A program made the position numbers and the translations under genes. Below are positions 53,798 through 61,313 of a stretch of DNA of 64,000 nucleotides, one piece after another. The notes under the pieces were generated by a model. The model saw nothing but the letters and a program-made list of their open reading frames with translations. It searched no databases and was not told the origin of the DNA. The first letter of the stretch is position 1, and the number at the start of each line of letters is the position of its first letter. The DNA lies in NCBI RefSeq assembly GCF_003336875.1, contig NZ_QGNJ01000011.1:1-64000 (forward strand), read 5' to 3'. This DNA comes from Oleisolibacter albus (GTDB lineage Bacteria; Pseudomonadota; Alphaproteobacteria; Azospirillales; Azospirillaceae).

Positions 53798-54105
53798 CCG
53801 GAACCGTTCCCCGCCGCAAGATCGAAGTGCTGGTGGATGCGCCGCTGCTGCCGCGCCTGACCGCCCTGGCCGCGGCGGCCGGCGTGACCAGCTACACCCT
53901 GTTCCCCGCCCTGGGCGGCAGCGGTGCCGGCGGGCGCTGGAGCGAGGATCAGGTGACCGGCGCCCAGTCGAAGCTGCTGTTCATGGCGCTGATGGCCGAG
54001 GAAAAGGCCCAGACCCTGGTCGCCGCCCTGGAGCCGCTGCTGGAAAGCCACGGGCTGCTGCTGATGAGCAGCCGGGTCGAGGTGGTGCGCGGCGGCAAGT
54101 TCTGA
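53794..54105 (+). CDS. SbtB-like PII-family regulator
   Basis: A 103-aa PII-like protein. The ferredoxin-like order is visible: K-I-E-V-L-V-D (strand 1), helix L-T-A-L-A-A-A-A, V-T-S-Y-T-L-F (strand 2), a T-loop-like G-G-S-G-A-G-G-R-W-S-E-D, then S-K-L-L-F-M-A-L and a C-terminal strand S-S-R-V-E-V-V-R-G. In cyanobacteria SbtB binds adenyl nucleotides and controls SbtA. The ATGA overlap with sbtA supports that pairing. The C-terminal redox CGPxGC loop of cyanobacterial SbtB is absent. Confidence 0.8.
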   Translation: MTGTVPRRKIEVLVDAPLLPRLTALAAAAGVTSYTLFPALGGSGAGGRWSEDQVTGAQSKLLFMALMAEEKAQTLVAALEPLLESHGLLLMSSRVEVVRGGKF

Positions 54106-54133
54106 GCGGGGGCTTGCCGCCGCACTGGCCCGG

Positions 54134-56152
54134 TCAGGCCTTGTAATCCTCCGCTGTGCGCGGGCGGGGGCGGTCCGGGCCGGCATAGGGATCGATGCTG
54201 CTGCTGGCCTGGGCGACGACGCGGCAGTCCGCGCACATGCGCACGCGGTCGATGGGATTGTCGCCCAGCCCGGCGCTGGCGCCGGCATACATCCAGTGCT
54301 TGCCCTGGAGCTTGGACACGATCTTCTCCACCGTGGCCCTGGTGCCGAAGGGCTTGCCGCAGCTGATGCAGTGGTACGGCTCCTCCTCCTTCACCGGCAC
54401 GGCGCTGCGGGCGGTCCCGGTGAAATCCAGCTGCGGGCGCAGGCTGATGACCTTCTCCGGGCAGGTGGCCTTGCACAGGCCGCACTGCACGCAGGCATCC
54501 TGGGTGAAGGCCAGCTGCGGGCGCTCGGGATTGTCGGACAGGGCGCCGGTGGGGCAGACCTGGACACAGGCCAGGCACAGGGTGCAGCCATCGACGTTGA
54601 TGTCCAGCGTGCCGAAGGGGGCGCCCGGCGGCAGCGGCAGCACCTCCACCGGGGCAGGCGCCGCGGCGTGCAGCTGGCGCAGGCTGAGCTTCATCAGGGC
54701 GCGCTTGTCGCCCATAGGCAGGAAGGGACGGGCGCTGCCGCCCGCCCGTGCCGGCAGGGCCGCCAGCAGGCCGGCCAGCGCGTCGGGATCGTCGGCCTCC
54801 AGCATGCCGCAGCGGCCGGAGCCGTAGCCCAGCCCGCTGGCCACCGTCTCCGCCAGGCCCAGGACTTTGGCCGTGGCCAGCATGTCGTCGCGCGGGCGGG
54901 TGGAGGCCAGCAGCCGCACCTCGGCGGCGCCATAGGCCAGGGCGGCGGCGAAGAACTCGATGCCCAGCTGGGTCAGCGCGTTGACGGCGACGGGGATGAC
55001 CCGGGCCGGCAGCCCGTCGCCCCAGCGCGACAGCAGGTCGATCAGCGGCGCGCCATGCTCGGCCTCATGCACCAGCAGCACGGCATCGCGGCCGCCGGCG
55101 GTGTGGTAGGTCTCCAGCAGGGTGCGCAGCCGCTCCAGCAGCGTGTCGGCCGGCGGCAGCGCGTAGCTGGCGGCGCCGGTGGGGCAGACGGCATGGCAGC
55201 TGCCGCAGCCGGCGCAGATGAACGGGTCCAGCGCCACATGGTCGCCGTCGGGGGTGATGGCACCGGTGGGGCAGACCTCCAGGCAGCGGGTGCAGCCCGT
55301 GCGCCGGTTGCGGCCATGGGCGCAGAGGTCGGCGCGGTAATCCACATATTTCGGCTTGTCGAACTGGCCGACCAGATCGGCGGCCCTGGCCAGCAGGGCC
55401 TGCACCGCGCCGGGGCTGCCGGGGTCGGCGCGCAGATAGCCGTCACGCTTGTGCGCGGCGGAGAACAGCGGCGTGCCGCCGGTCAGGTCGATGATGAGGT
55501 CGCAGCGGCTGCTGGCCCCGTCGCGGGACGGGCCGAAGGCCAGCGCCCGGCGGGAGGAGGGGGCGGGCAGGGCATAATCGTCGACGATGATCTCAAAGGC
55601 GCCGAGATGGCCCTTGGCGATGCGGATATGGCCCTTCAGCACGGGAAAGTCGGTGCTGGCGGGCGGCAGCACTGCGCCCGGCCGGTCCAGCAGCACGGTG
55701 ACATCCAGCCGGTCGGCCAGCTGGCGCGCGGCCTCGATCGCCGTCTCGTCGCGGCCATAGACCAGGGCCACGCCCTCCGACGTCAGGCCGACCAGGGGCG
55801 TCTCCGGCCGGGTCAGCGTCGCCTCCGCCAGCAAAGCGGCGATCTTCGGCGTGGCCGCCGCGGCCTCGGCCGACCAGCCGGCGCGCTCGCGGATATTGAC
55901 CAGGGTCAGCGCGTCCGGGTCGCCGCCGACCTCCTCCACCGTCTCCTCGAACACGGCGCGTTCCTGGGTGCAGGCGATCAGCAGCGGGCCGGCGGTCCCC
56001 GCCGCCCGGGCCAGCCGGTCCCGCTCGCCGCGGCAGAGCTGGTGGGAAAGGGTGGGGGCGGCCTGTCCGCAGGCCTTGCCCAGGGCGGCGGCATCCAGGG
56101 GCATGGTGCCTTCACAGGAGCACAGCAGCACCGTGCGGCCGTTCAACTTCAT
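54134..56152 (-). CDS. Large 4Fe-4S polyferredoxin-like protein
   Basis: A 672-aa protein with four ferredoxin-type clusters arranged in two pairs: C-x2-C-x3-C-P (C-T-R-C-L-E-V-C-P and C-A-G-C-G-S-C-H-A-V-C-P) near residues 285-325, and C-T-L-C-L-A-C-V-Q-V-C-P with C-V-Q-C-G-L-C-K-A-T-C-P near 520-570. The C-terminus has C-I-S-C-G-K-P-F-G and a later C-A-D-C, perhaps a zinc or further cluster. The N-terminus L-L-C-S-C-E-G-T resembles an HdrA-like start. It may pass electrons from formate dehydrogenase to quinone or ferredoxin. It is divergent from the ligase-like gene. Confidence 0.87.
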   Translation of the reverse strand: MKLNGRTVLLCSCEGTMPLDAAALGKACGQAAPTLSHQLCRGERDRLARAAGTAGPLLIACTQERAVFEETVEEVGGDPDALTLVNIRERAGWSAEAAAATPKIAALLAEATLTRPETPLVGLTSEGVALVYGRDETAIEAARQLADRLDVTVLLDRPGAVLPPASTDFPVLKGHIRIAKGHLGAFEIIVDDYALPAPSSRRALAFGPSRDGASSRCDLIIDLTGGTPLFSAAHKRDGYLRADPGSPGAVQALLARAADLVGQFDKPKYVDYRADLCAHGRNRRTGCTRCLEVCPTGAITPDGDHVALDPFICAGCGSCHAVCPTGAASYALPPADTLLERLRTLLETYHTAGGRDAVLLVHEAEHGAPLIDLLSRWGDGLPARVIPVAVNALTQLGIEFFAAALAYGAAEVRLLASTRPRDDMLATAKVLGLAETVASGLGYGSGRCGMLEADDPDALAGLLAALPARAGGSARPFLPMGDKRALMKLSLRQLHAAAPAPVEVLPLPPGAPFGTLDINVDGCTLCLACVQVCPTGALSDNPERPQLAFTQDACVQCGLCKATCPEKVISLRPQLDFTGTARSAVPVKEEEPYHCISCGKPFGTRATVEKIVSKLQGKHWMYAGASAGLGDNPIDRVRMCADCRVVAQASSSIDPYAGPDRPRPRTAEDYKA

Positions 56153-56221
56153 GATGGGCGCGTCCCTTTGCTTCCACGTCGGTGCAGAGGCCCGGCGCCG
56201 GTCCGGCCAGGTCCCTTGTCT

Positions 56222-56238
56222 TGTTCACCTAGAGAACA
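56222..56238. promoter_or_regulatory. Inverted repeat in the divergent formate-locus promoter
   Basis: TGTTC-ACCTAGA-GAACA is a 17-bp hyphenated palindrome in the 123-bp region between the polyferredoxin and the ligase-like gene, 38 bp before the latter's start. It could be a shared operator; regulator unknown. Confidence 0.45.
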
Positions 56239-56275
56239 GATATTGCGCCGGCCGACAATTGGGAGGATGGCATAA

Positions 56276-57010
56276 ATGAATAGACTGCCCGCCGCATCGC
56301 CGGTGGTCAGCCTTCCGCCGCCGTTCCAGCCGGTGTGCTGCGGCCCGTCGGATGCGCTGCTGCGGGCCGTGGCCGAAGCTGAGGCCGAAGCCGGGGCCGC
56401 CACCCTGGTCTACGGCACCCGCCCCGACCGGTTCGACGTGGCTGTGGTGTTCGAGCCGGAGCTGCCGCTGGCCCGCGCCCGCGGCATCGGGCCGGTGATG
56501 ATGCTGGCCATGGCCGATGCGCTGAGCACGCTGGGACCGCCGCAGAAGGACCCGCAATTCGACTGGCCCGACCGCATCCTGGTGGACGGGGCGCTGGTGG
56601 GCGGCGTGGCCGTGACCGCCGCCGCCCTGAGCACGGAGGCGGCGGTGCCGGACTGGCTGGTGGCCGGGGTGCAGCTGCGCCTGTCCTTTCCGGCCGACCT
56701 GACCGATCCCGGCCGCACGCCGGAGCGCACGGCCCTGTATGAGGAGGGATTCGGCGCGGTGGAGCCGCTGCCGCTGCTGGAATCCTTCAGCCGCCACCTG
56801 CTGCTGCATGTCAGCCGCTTCCTGGAGGAGGGGTTCGAGCCGCTGGCGCAGGACTGGCTGACGCGGCTGACGCCGGCCCGGACCCGGGGGTCCGTGCGCC
56901 ACGGGCTGGACCCGCTCACGGGCGATCTGCTGCTGCTGGAGCCGGGATCGGCCAGGCCCCGGCGGGAGAGCCTGGCGGCGGCCCAGGCCCGCCCGAGCTG
57001 GACGCTCTGA
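56276..57010 (+). CDS. Biotin/lipoate protein ligase-like protein without the usual lysine
   Basis: A 244-aa protein related to the BPL/LplA fold, with D-W-P-D-R-I-L-V-D-G-A-L-V-G-G-V at about residues 95-110, aligning with K-W-P-N-D-L and the lysine-bearing strand of BirA. The position of the catalytic lysine (R-K-L-A-G in BirA) reads G-A-L-V-G here, so normal adenylate chemistry is doubtful. GGAGG precedes the ATG. Relatives occur in formate dehydrogenase loci of alphaproteobacteria; the role is unknown. The next gene starts 1 bp after its stop. Confidence 0.7.
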   Translation: MNRLPAASPVVSLPPPFQPVCCGPSDALLRAVAEAEAEAGAATLVYGTRPDRFDVAVVFEPELPLARARGIGPVMMLAMADALSTLGPPQKDPQFDWPDRILVDGALVGGVAVTAAALSTEAAVPDWLVAGVQLRLSFPADLTDPGRTPERTALYEEGFGAVEPLPLLESFSRHLLLHVSRFLEEGFEPLAQDWLTRLTPARTRGSVRHGLDPLTGDLLLLEPGSARPRRESLAAAQARPSWTL

Positions 57011-57011
57011 G

Positions 57012-57548
57012 ATGGAGGCGGCGCGCACGCTGCCCCGCACGCTGCGGCTGGACGCCTCCGACCGCTTCGTGTTCGACATGGCGGCCGAGCCGGGGGAATG
57101 GGCCGTGTCCGGCGCCTTCGCCTTCCTGGGCGGGGACCCGGCGGCGCTGACGGGCAAGCGGCGGCAGGCCTTCAGCAACGGCTTCCTGGGCCTGGACAGT
57201 CTGGGCTGGTCCACCATGGTCACCGTCGCCACGGCCACGGCGGACGAGGCGGCGGCGGCGGTGCGGGCGCTGGCCCGCCGGCTGGTCGAGGATTTCGGCT
57301 GCCCGACCGCGGAGATGGCCCGGGCGGCGGCGGCGGAGGAGGTGGCGTTCGCCGCCGAGCTGTGCCGGGAGCATCCGCCGGGCACGCTGCTGGCCGTGTC
57401 GCGGCGCGTGGAGGCGGACGGGCAGATCCGCGAGGCCTTCCGGGTGGTGCCGCCGCCCGGCGAGCGGGATCATGCCCGCATCTGGACGATTGTTCCGGAT
57501 ACGGAACAGAATGCCGCCGGCAAAGGCGGCAAGGAGGATGGGGCGTGA
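57012..57548 (+). CDS. DUF6505-like formate dehydrogenase accessory protein
   Basis: A 178-aa protein beginning M-E-A-A-R-T-L-P-R-T-L-R-L-D-A-S-D-R-F-V-F, with a helical Glu/Ala-rich centre. It fits the DUF6505 family that travels with formate dehydrogenases. No catalytic motif was seen. Its GTGA overlap with the following gene indicates coupling. Confidence 0.7.
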   Translation: MEAARTLPRTLRLDASDRFVFDMAAEPGEWAVSGAFAFLGGDPAALTGKRRQAFSNGFLGLDSLGWSTMVTVATATADEAAAAVRALARRLVEDFGCPTAEMARAAAAEEVAFAAELCREHPPGTLLAVSRRVEADGQIREAFRVVPPPGERDHARIWTIVPDTEQNAAGKGGKEDGA

Positions 57549-58567
57549 GCCGCGATTTCTGGATCAGTTCCGGCCATCATCTGCTGGACAGGGCCGACAA
57601 TGGCGGGCTGGTGGCCACGCCGGATTTCCTGCGCGCCTTCCTGGCGCGGCCGGAGATGGCCCCGGTGCCGGAGTCCGGCCCGCGGGAACGGGCGCTGCAT
57701 CAGGCGCTGCTGGCCGACCCGACCCTGCGCGTGGACGAGGCCACGCTGGCCGCCATCGAGGATGCGGACGGGCGGGAGAATTACGCGGTCTGGCTGGGTT
57801 TCCGCGACCGGCTGCTGGCCCAGCCGACGCTGGAGGCCGCCTATCTGGGGCTGATGCGCGGCGGGGTCGGCCGGGTGCCGGCCCTGTTCCTGGACCAGCT
57901 GGTGCATCTGATCCTGCGCAACATGCTGGACGGCTGCGCCGATCCGCTGCTGCTGCGCGCGGCGGAATGCCTGTTCCGGGCCCAGCGCGTGTCGATCCAG
58001 GAGGGGGGCATCCTGCTGGCCGACGAGGAGGTGGTGGAGCAGCGGGCCACCACCGGCGGCTTCGGCACTCTGGCCCAGTTGCTGGCCCAGGCCGGCACGG
58101 CGCCGCGCAGCGTCGATCTGGATGTGCTGCACGCCGAGAGCGCCGACCAGTACTGGGAGCGGTCCGACCGCTTCGACATGGTGCTGGACGTGGCCTTCAC
58201 CCGGCCCGGCCTGGACGCGCTGGCGCGGGTGCTGGAACGCTGGGTCGCCCATTTCACCGGCGTCCGCGTCTCCATCCAGCCGGTGCAGACCATCCGCGAC
58301 GCGCGCTGGGTCTGGCATGTGGGGCTGGACGGGGAGGCCAGCCGCAGCCTCAATGCCATGTGGCGGGGGGAAGACGTGCCCCAGGCCGATCTGGCGCGGG
58401 TGCTGTCGCTGTTCCGGCTGGACTTCGCCGATCCCGGCGACATGCTGGAGCGGGTGGCCGGGCGGCCGGTCTATCTGGCCATGGCCATGACCGGGGCCAG
58501 GACCCTGCGGCTGAAGCCGCAGAACCTGCTGTTGAACCTGCCGTTCCGCGAGGGCGGCGCCAATTGA
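57545..58567 (+). CDS. DUF6352 family protein
   Basis: A 340-aa protein that starts with a GTG overlapping the previous stop and reads S-R-D-F-W-I-S-S-G-H-H-L-L-D. This matches DUF6352 and suggests a soluble accessory protein. No signal peptide or metal-binding cluster is visible. It belongs to the same operon as its neighbours and probably helps assemble or insert cofactor into the formate dehydrogenase. Confidence 0.75.
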   Translation: MSRDFWISSGHHLLDRADNGGLVATPDFLRAFLARPEMAPVPESGPRERALHQALLADPTLRVDEATLAAIEDADGRENYAVWLGFRDRLLAQPTLEAAYLGLMRGGVGRVPALFLDQLVHLILRNMLDGCADPLLLRAAECLFRAQRVSIQEGGILLADEEVVEQRATTGGFGTLAQLLAQAGTAPRSVDLDVLHAESADQYWERSDRFDMVLDVAFTRPGLDALARVLERWVAHFTGVRVSIQPVQTIRDARWVWHVGLDGEASRSLNAMWRGEDVPQADLARVLSLFRLDFADPGDMLERVAGRPVYLAMAMTGARTLRLKPQNLLLNLPFREGGAN

Positions 58568-58600
58568 GACCGGCGGCGGACCGCCGGAGGGAGAAGGCCG

Positions 58601-59113
58601 ATGGGCATGGTCGTGGAGCGCATGCCGGTGGGGGTGGTGGTGGAGCGGCGGCCCGCCGCCAGCCGCTGGGCCGACTGGGTCTGGCGCATCGCCGGCGTGC
58701 TGCCCGGATCGCCGCAGACGCCGCCCTGGACCGTGCTGTCCGAGGTGGACGGCGTGACCACCTTCTATGCCGGCACCGCCGACATCACGCTGTATTCGGC
58801 CGAGACGGAAACCTATGAGCCGGCGGTGCAGAGCCAGGCCCCGGCCGTCTATGTGGTGCTGCGCCGGGGCGAGACGCCGTCGGGGTGGGCGCTGCTGCTG
58901 GCCACGGTCGATGCCGGCGAGGCCCATGCCCATGCCGACAGCGGCGACGATCTGATGGAGGCCGTGCCGATGCCGGCGCTGGTGCGCGACTGGGTGGCCG
59001 CCTTCTTCGCCACGCACCATGTGGAGCGGCCGCGGTTCAAGCGCAAGCGCGACAAGGCCGACCCGGAAGCGTTGGCCATGGGACGGCGCCGCGGTCCCGG
59101 CGGCGACCTGTAA
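58601..59113 (+). CDS. DUF3305 family protein
   Basis: A 170-aa protein starting M-G-M-V-V-E-R-M-P-V-G-V-V-V-E-R-R. The two repeats of V-V-E-R and the acidic-basic pattern fit DUF3305, a marker of the FdnG-type formate dehydrogenase operons. GGAGGGAGAAGG precedes the start. The tail is basic (R-F-K-R-K-R-D-K). Molecular role is not known. Confidence 0.8.
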   Translation: MGMVVERMPVGVVVERRPAASRWADWVWRIAGVLPGSPQTPPWTVLSEVDGVTTFYAGTADITLYSAETETYEPAVQSQAPAVYVVLRRGETPSGWALLLATVDAGEAHAHADSGDDLMEAVPMPALVRDWVAAFFATHHVERPRFKRKRDKADPEALAMGRRRGPGGDL

Positions 59114-59128
59114 CGCCCGGAGCCGGCG

Positions 59129-59923
59129 ATGAGCGACGATGAGAGCAGCTTCCTGTCCCGCTGGTCGCGGCTGAAGCGCGACGCGCGGGCGCCCCGGCCG
59201 GCGGCACCGCCGGCACCGCCGGTGGCGGGAGTGGGGCCGGTGGCGGGCGAGGGGACGCCGGTCCAGGGCCGGGCGGCCCGGGGAACACCGGATGGGGGCG
59301 CGGCGGACGCGGCGGCGGCCGGGGCCGTGCCGGCGGCCGGTGCAGCGGCCGAGGAGAGCGTCGATCTGGACAGTCTGCCCCCCATCGACAGCCTGGGGGC
59401 CGACAGCGACTTCACCCAGTTCCTGCGCAAGGGCGTGCCGACGGCGCTGAAGAACGCCGCTCTGCGCAAGCTGTGGGCCGCCGACCCCGCCATCGCCAAT
59501 TACAGGACCTTCGCCGAGTATGACTGGGACTTCAACGCGCCCGGCTATGGCCAGCTGCTGCCCACCGACGATGTGAAGAAGGCGGTGGACGCCCTGTTCA
59601 AGACCATGGACGGGATGACGGGCGAGCGGCCCGGGGCCGAATCCGGGCCGGAGACGGCAGCCGCCGCCGGGGGGGACGATGAGCCGGCGCGCCCGTCCGC
59701 GGGACCGGCGGAGGAGACCGGGCCGGGAGAGCCGGACCTGTCCCGCCCGCAACCGCTGCCGGCGTCCGCTCCGCCCGCATCCGCTCCGGCTGTGCTGCCG
59801 CCCCTGCCGCAGTCGGTGCCGCCTGTGCCGCCGGTTCCAGCGGCCGCCCCCGTCCCGGTCGAGGCCGCTCCGCCCGGGACCCCGCCGCGCCGCCGCCGCC
59901 ATGGTGGGGCTGTGCCGCGGTGA
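59129..59923 (+). CDS. DUF3306 family protein
   Basis: A 264-aa protein that begins M-S-D-D-E-S-S-F-L-S-R-W-S-R-L-K-R, the DUF3306 start, with the conserved centre D-S-D-F-T-Q-F-L and Y-D-W-D-F-N-A-P-G-Y. The remainder is an unusually long Pro/Ala/Glu-rich tail with no fold visible. It pairs with DUF3305 in formate dehydrogenase operons. It starts 16 bp after DUF3305. Confidence 0.8.
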   Translation: MSDDESSFLSRWSRLKRDARAPRPAAPPAPPVAGVGPVAGEGTPVQGRAARGTPDGGAADAAAAGAVPAAGAAAEESVDLDSLPPIDSLGADSDFTQFLRKGVPTALKNAALRKLWAADPAIANYRTFAEYDWDFNAPGYGQLLPTDDVKKAVDALFKTMDGMTGERPGAESGPETAAAAGGDDEPARPSAGPAEETGPGEPDLSRPQPLPASAPPASAPAVLPPLPQSVPPVPPVPAAAPVPVEAAPPGTPPRRRRHGGAVPR

Positions 59924-60257
59924 TGCCGCCGGCAGCGTGTCCGCGACCGGCCGTTGACGTAGTTGCCGTTCCGTCGGAGTCCGGCCCGTTGCATCCCGTC
60001 ATTGGTGGAAACCAAAGAAAGACTTTGCAGAAACATGCAAATTTTACTGCGAGCCATTATTAACTTGGTGCGCGGCCGCGCGGTATTTTGCTGAACGAAG
60101 CATTAACCTCGAAAGCCCCTTGCCTTGACGTTTTTTGTCGCACTAACATCTTCATGATACGGGCCTGATGCCTGTCTGTTGGGCAGAACCGCTTTCGCAG
60201 ACCGGGAAGCCCGTGCTGATGTCCATTTCTGGCGATGATCGAGGGAGGCAAGGGGAC
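59924..60257 (+). promoter_or_regulatory. Intergenic region with promoter and TTTGCA dyad
   Basis: 334 bp without a supported gene; AT-rich between 60005 and 60155. It contains a dyad TTTGCA-GAAACA-TGCAAA at 60024-60041, a perfect 12-bp palindrome GCGCGGCCGCGC at 60070-60081, and a possible -35 TTGACG near 60125. A promoter for the torD-fdhA transcript is likely here. Confidence 0.4.
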
Positions 60258-60947
60258 GTGTCGGACGCGCCGGACAATCGTGCCGCGTTTGCGCGCACCG
60301 CATCGGCCGCGGCACCGGCTGCGGCACCGGCTGCTGCACCGGCGGCGCCATCGGCTGCGGCTGCCCGGCCCGTTCTTGACGAGGCCGACCTGCTGCGCGC
60401 CCGGCTCTGGTCGCTGCTGGGCGGCCTGCTGGCGGCGGCGCCCGATGCCGATCTGCTGCGCCGCCTGTCCGCCCTGTCAGGCGATGCCTCTCCTTTGGGC
60501 ATGGCGCTGAGCGAGCTGGCCCGGCGGGCCGCCACCGCCACGCCCCATGCCGCCGAGCGTGAATACCATCGGCTGTTCATCGGGGTGGCGCGCGGGGAGC
60601 TTGTCCCCTATGCCTCCTTCTATCTGACCGGCTTCCTCAACGAGAAGCCGCTGGCCCGGCTGCGCGCCGACATGGCGCGCCTGGGCATCGGCCGCGCGGA
60701 GGGATCGTCCGACCCCGAGGACCACATGGCCAGTCTGGCCGAGATGATGGCCGGGCTGATCGCCGGGGAGTTCGCGGCCGGTCTGCCGCAGCAGCGCCAG
60801 TTCTTCGACCGCCACATCGCCCCCTGGGCCGGCCGCTTCTTCGCCGATCTGGAACGGGCCGAGGGCGCCGCGCTCTATGCCCCGGTGGGGGCCATCGGGC
60901 GGCTGTTCATGGAGATCGAGGCGCAAGCCTTCGTCCTGGCGGCCTGA
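60258..60947 (+). CDS. TorD-family molybdoenzyme chaperone
   Basis: A protein of about 229 aa. An Ala/Pro-rich N-terminal stretch is followed by a helical domain with R-A-R-L-W-S-L-L-G-G-L-L-A, E-Y-H-R-L-F-I-G-V and P-Y-A-S-F-Y-L-T-G, then D-H-M-A-S-L-A-E-M-M. This is the TorD/DmsD chaperone fold that binds Tat signals of molybdoenzymes. A GTG at 60258 with GGGAGG and AAGGGGA is favoured; ATG at 60219 is the alternative. It is followed by the Tat-target protein and the formate dehydrogenase alpha chain. Confidence 0.87.
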   Translation: MSDAPDNRAAFARTASAAAPAAAPAAAPAAPSAAAARPVLDEADLLRARLWSLLGGLLAAAPDADLLRRLSALSGDASPLGMALSELARRAATATPHAAEREYHRLFIGVARGELVPYASFYLTGFLNEKPLARLRADMARLGIGRAEGSSDPEDHMASLAEMMAGLIAGEFAAGLPQQRQFFDRHIAPWAGRFFADLERAEGAALYAPVGAIGRLFMEIEAQAFVLAA

Positions 60948-61069
60948 GAGGGCGGCCAGGACGTATTCGTGTGTCAGGGCCGGCAAGGATCCGGGGTTCG
61001 GACCCGGCCGGCGCCCGCCGTTCAAAGGCCGGAACGGCCGCGGCGGGTTTTCAGGGAGAGGGTAGGACG

Positions 61070-61294
61070 ATGTCGGTCAAGAACGGTCAGGCGGACGACA
61101 CGGCCGGAGGTTCCGGGCTGGAGCGCCGCGACTTCCTGCGGGCGCTGGGCAGCACGGCCGCCGGGGCCGCCGTGGCCGCGCCGCTGCTGGCGGCCGGCCC
61201 GGCCCAGGCCAAGGAAACCGGGGCGGAGCGCACGAAGGCCCGCTATCGGGAAACCGAGCACGTCAAAGCCTATTACCGGACCAACCGGTACTGA
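61070..61294 (+). CDS. Formate dehydrogenase region Tat-target protein
   Basis: A 74-aa protein with a twin-arginine signal: L-E-R-R-D-F-L-R-A-L-G followed by a hydrophobic stretch A-A-G-A-A-V-A-A-P-L-L-A-A. The short mature part ends A-Y-Y-R-T-N-R-Y. This small Tat substrate is a known marker of such formate dehydrogenase operons. AGGGAGAGGGTAGGA lies upstream. Function is unknown, possibly an assembly helper. The formate dehydrogenase starts 19 bp downstream. Confidence 0.88.
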   Translation: MSVKNGQADDTAGGSGLERRDFLRALGSTAAGAAVAAPLLAAGPAQAKETGAERTKARYRETEHVKAYYRTNRY

Positions 61295-61313
61295 GATCGG
61301 GGAGGCACGACCC

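Noticed and set aside
60070-60081. Palindrome GCGCGGCCGCGC as terminator
   Set aside because: No T tract follows; likely a GC-rich chance palindrome or binding site.
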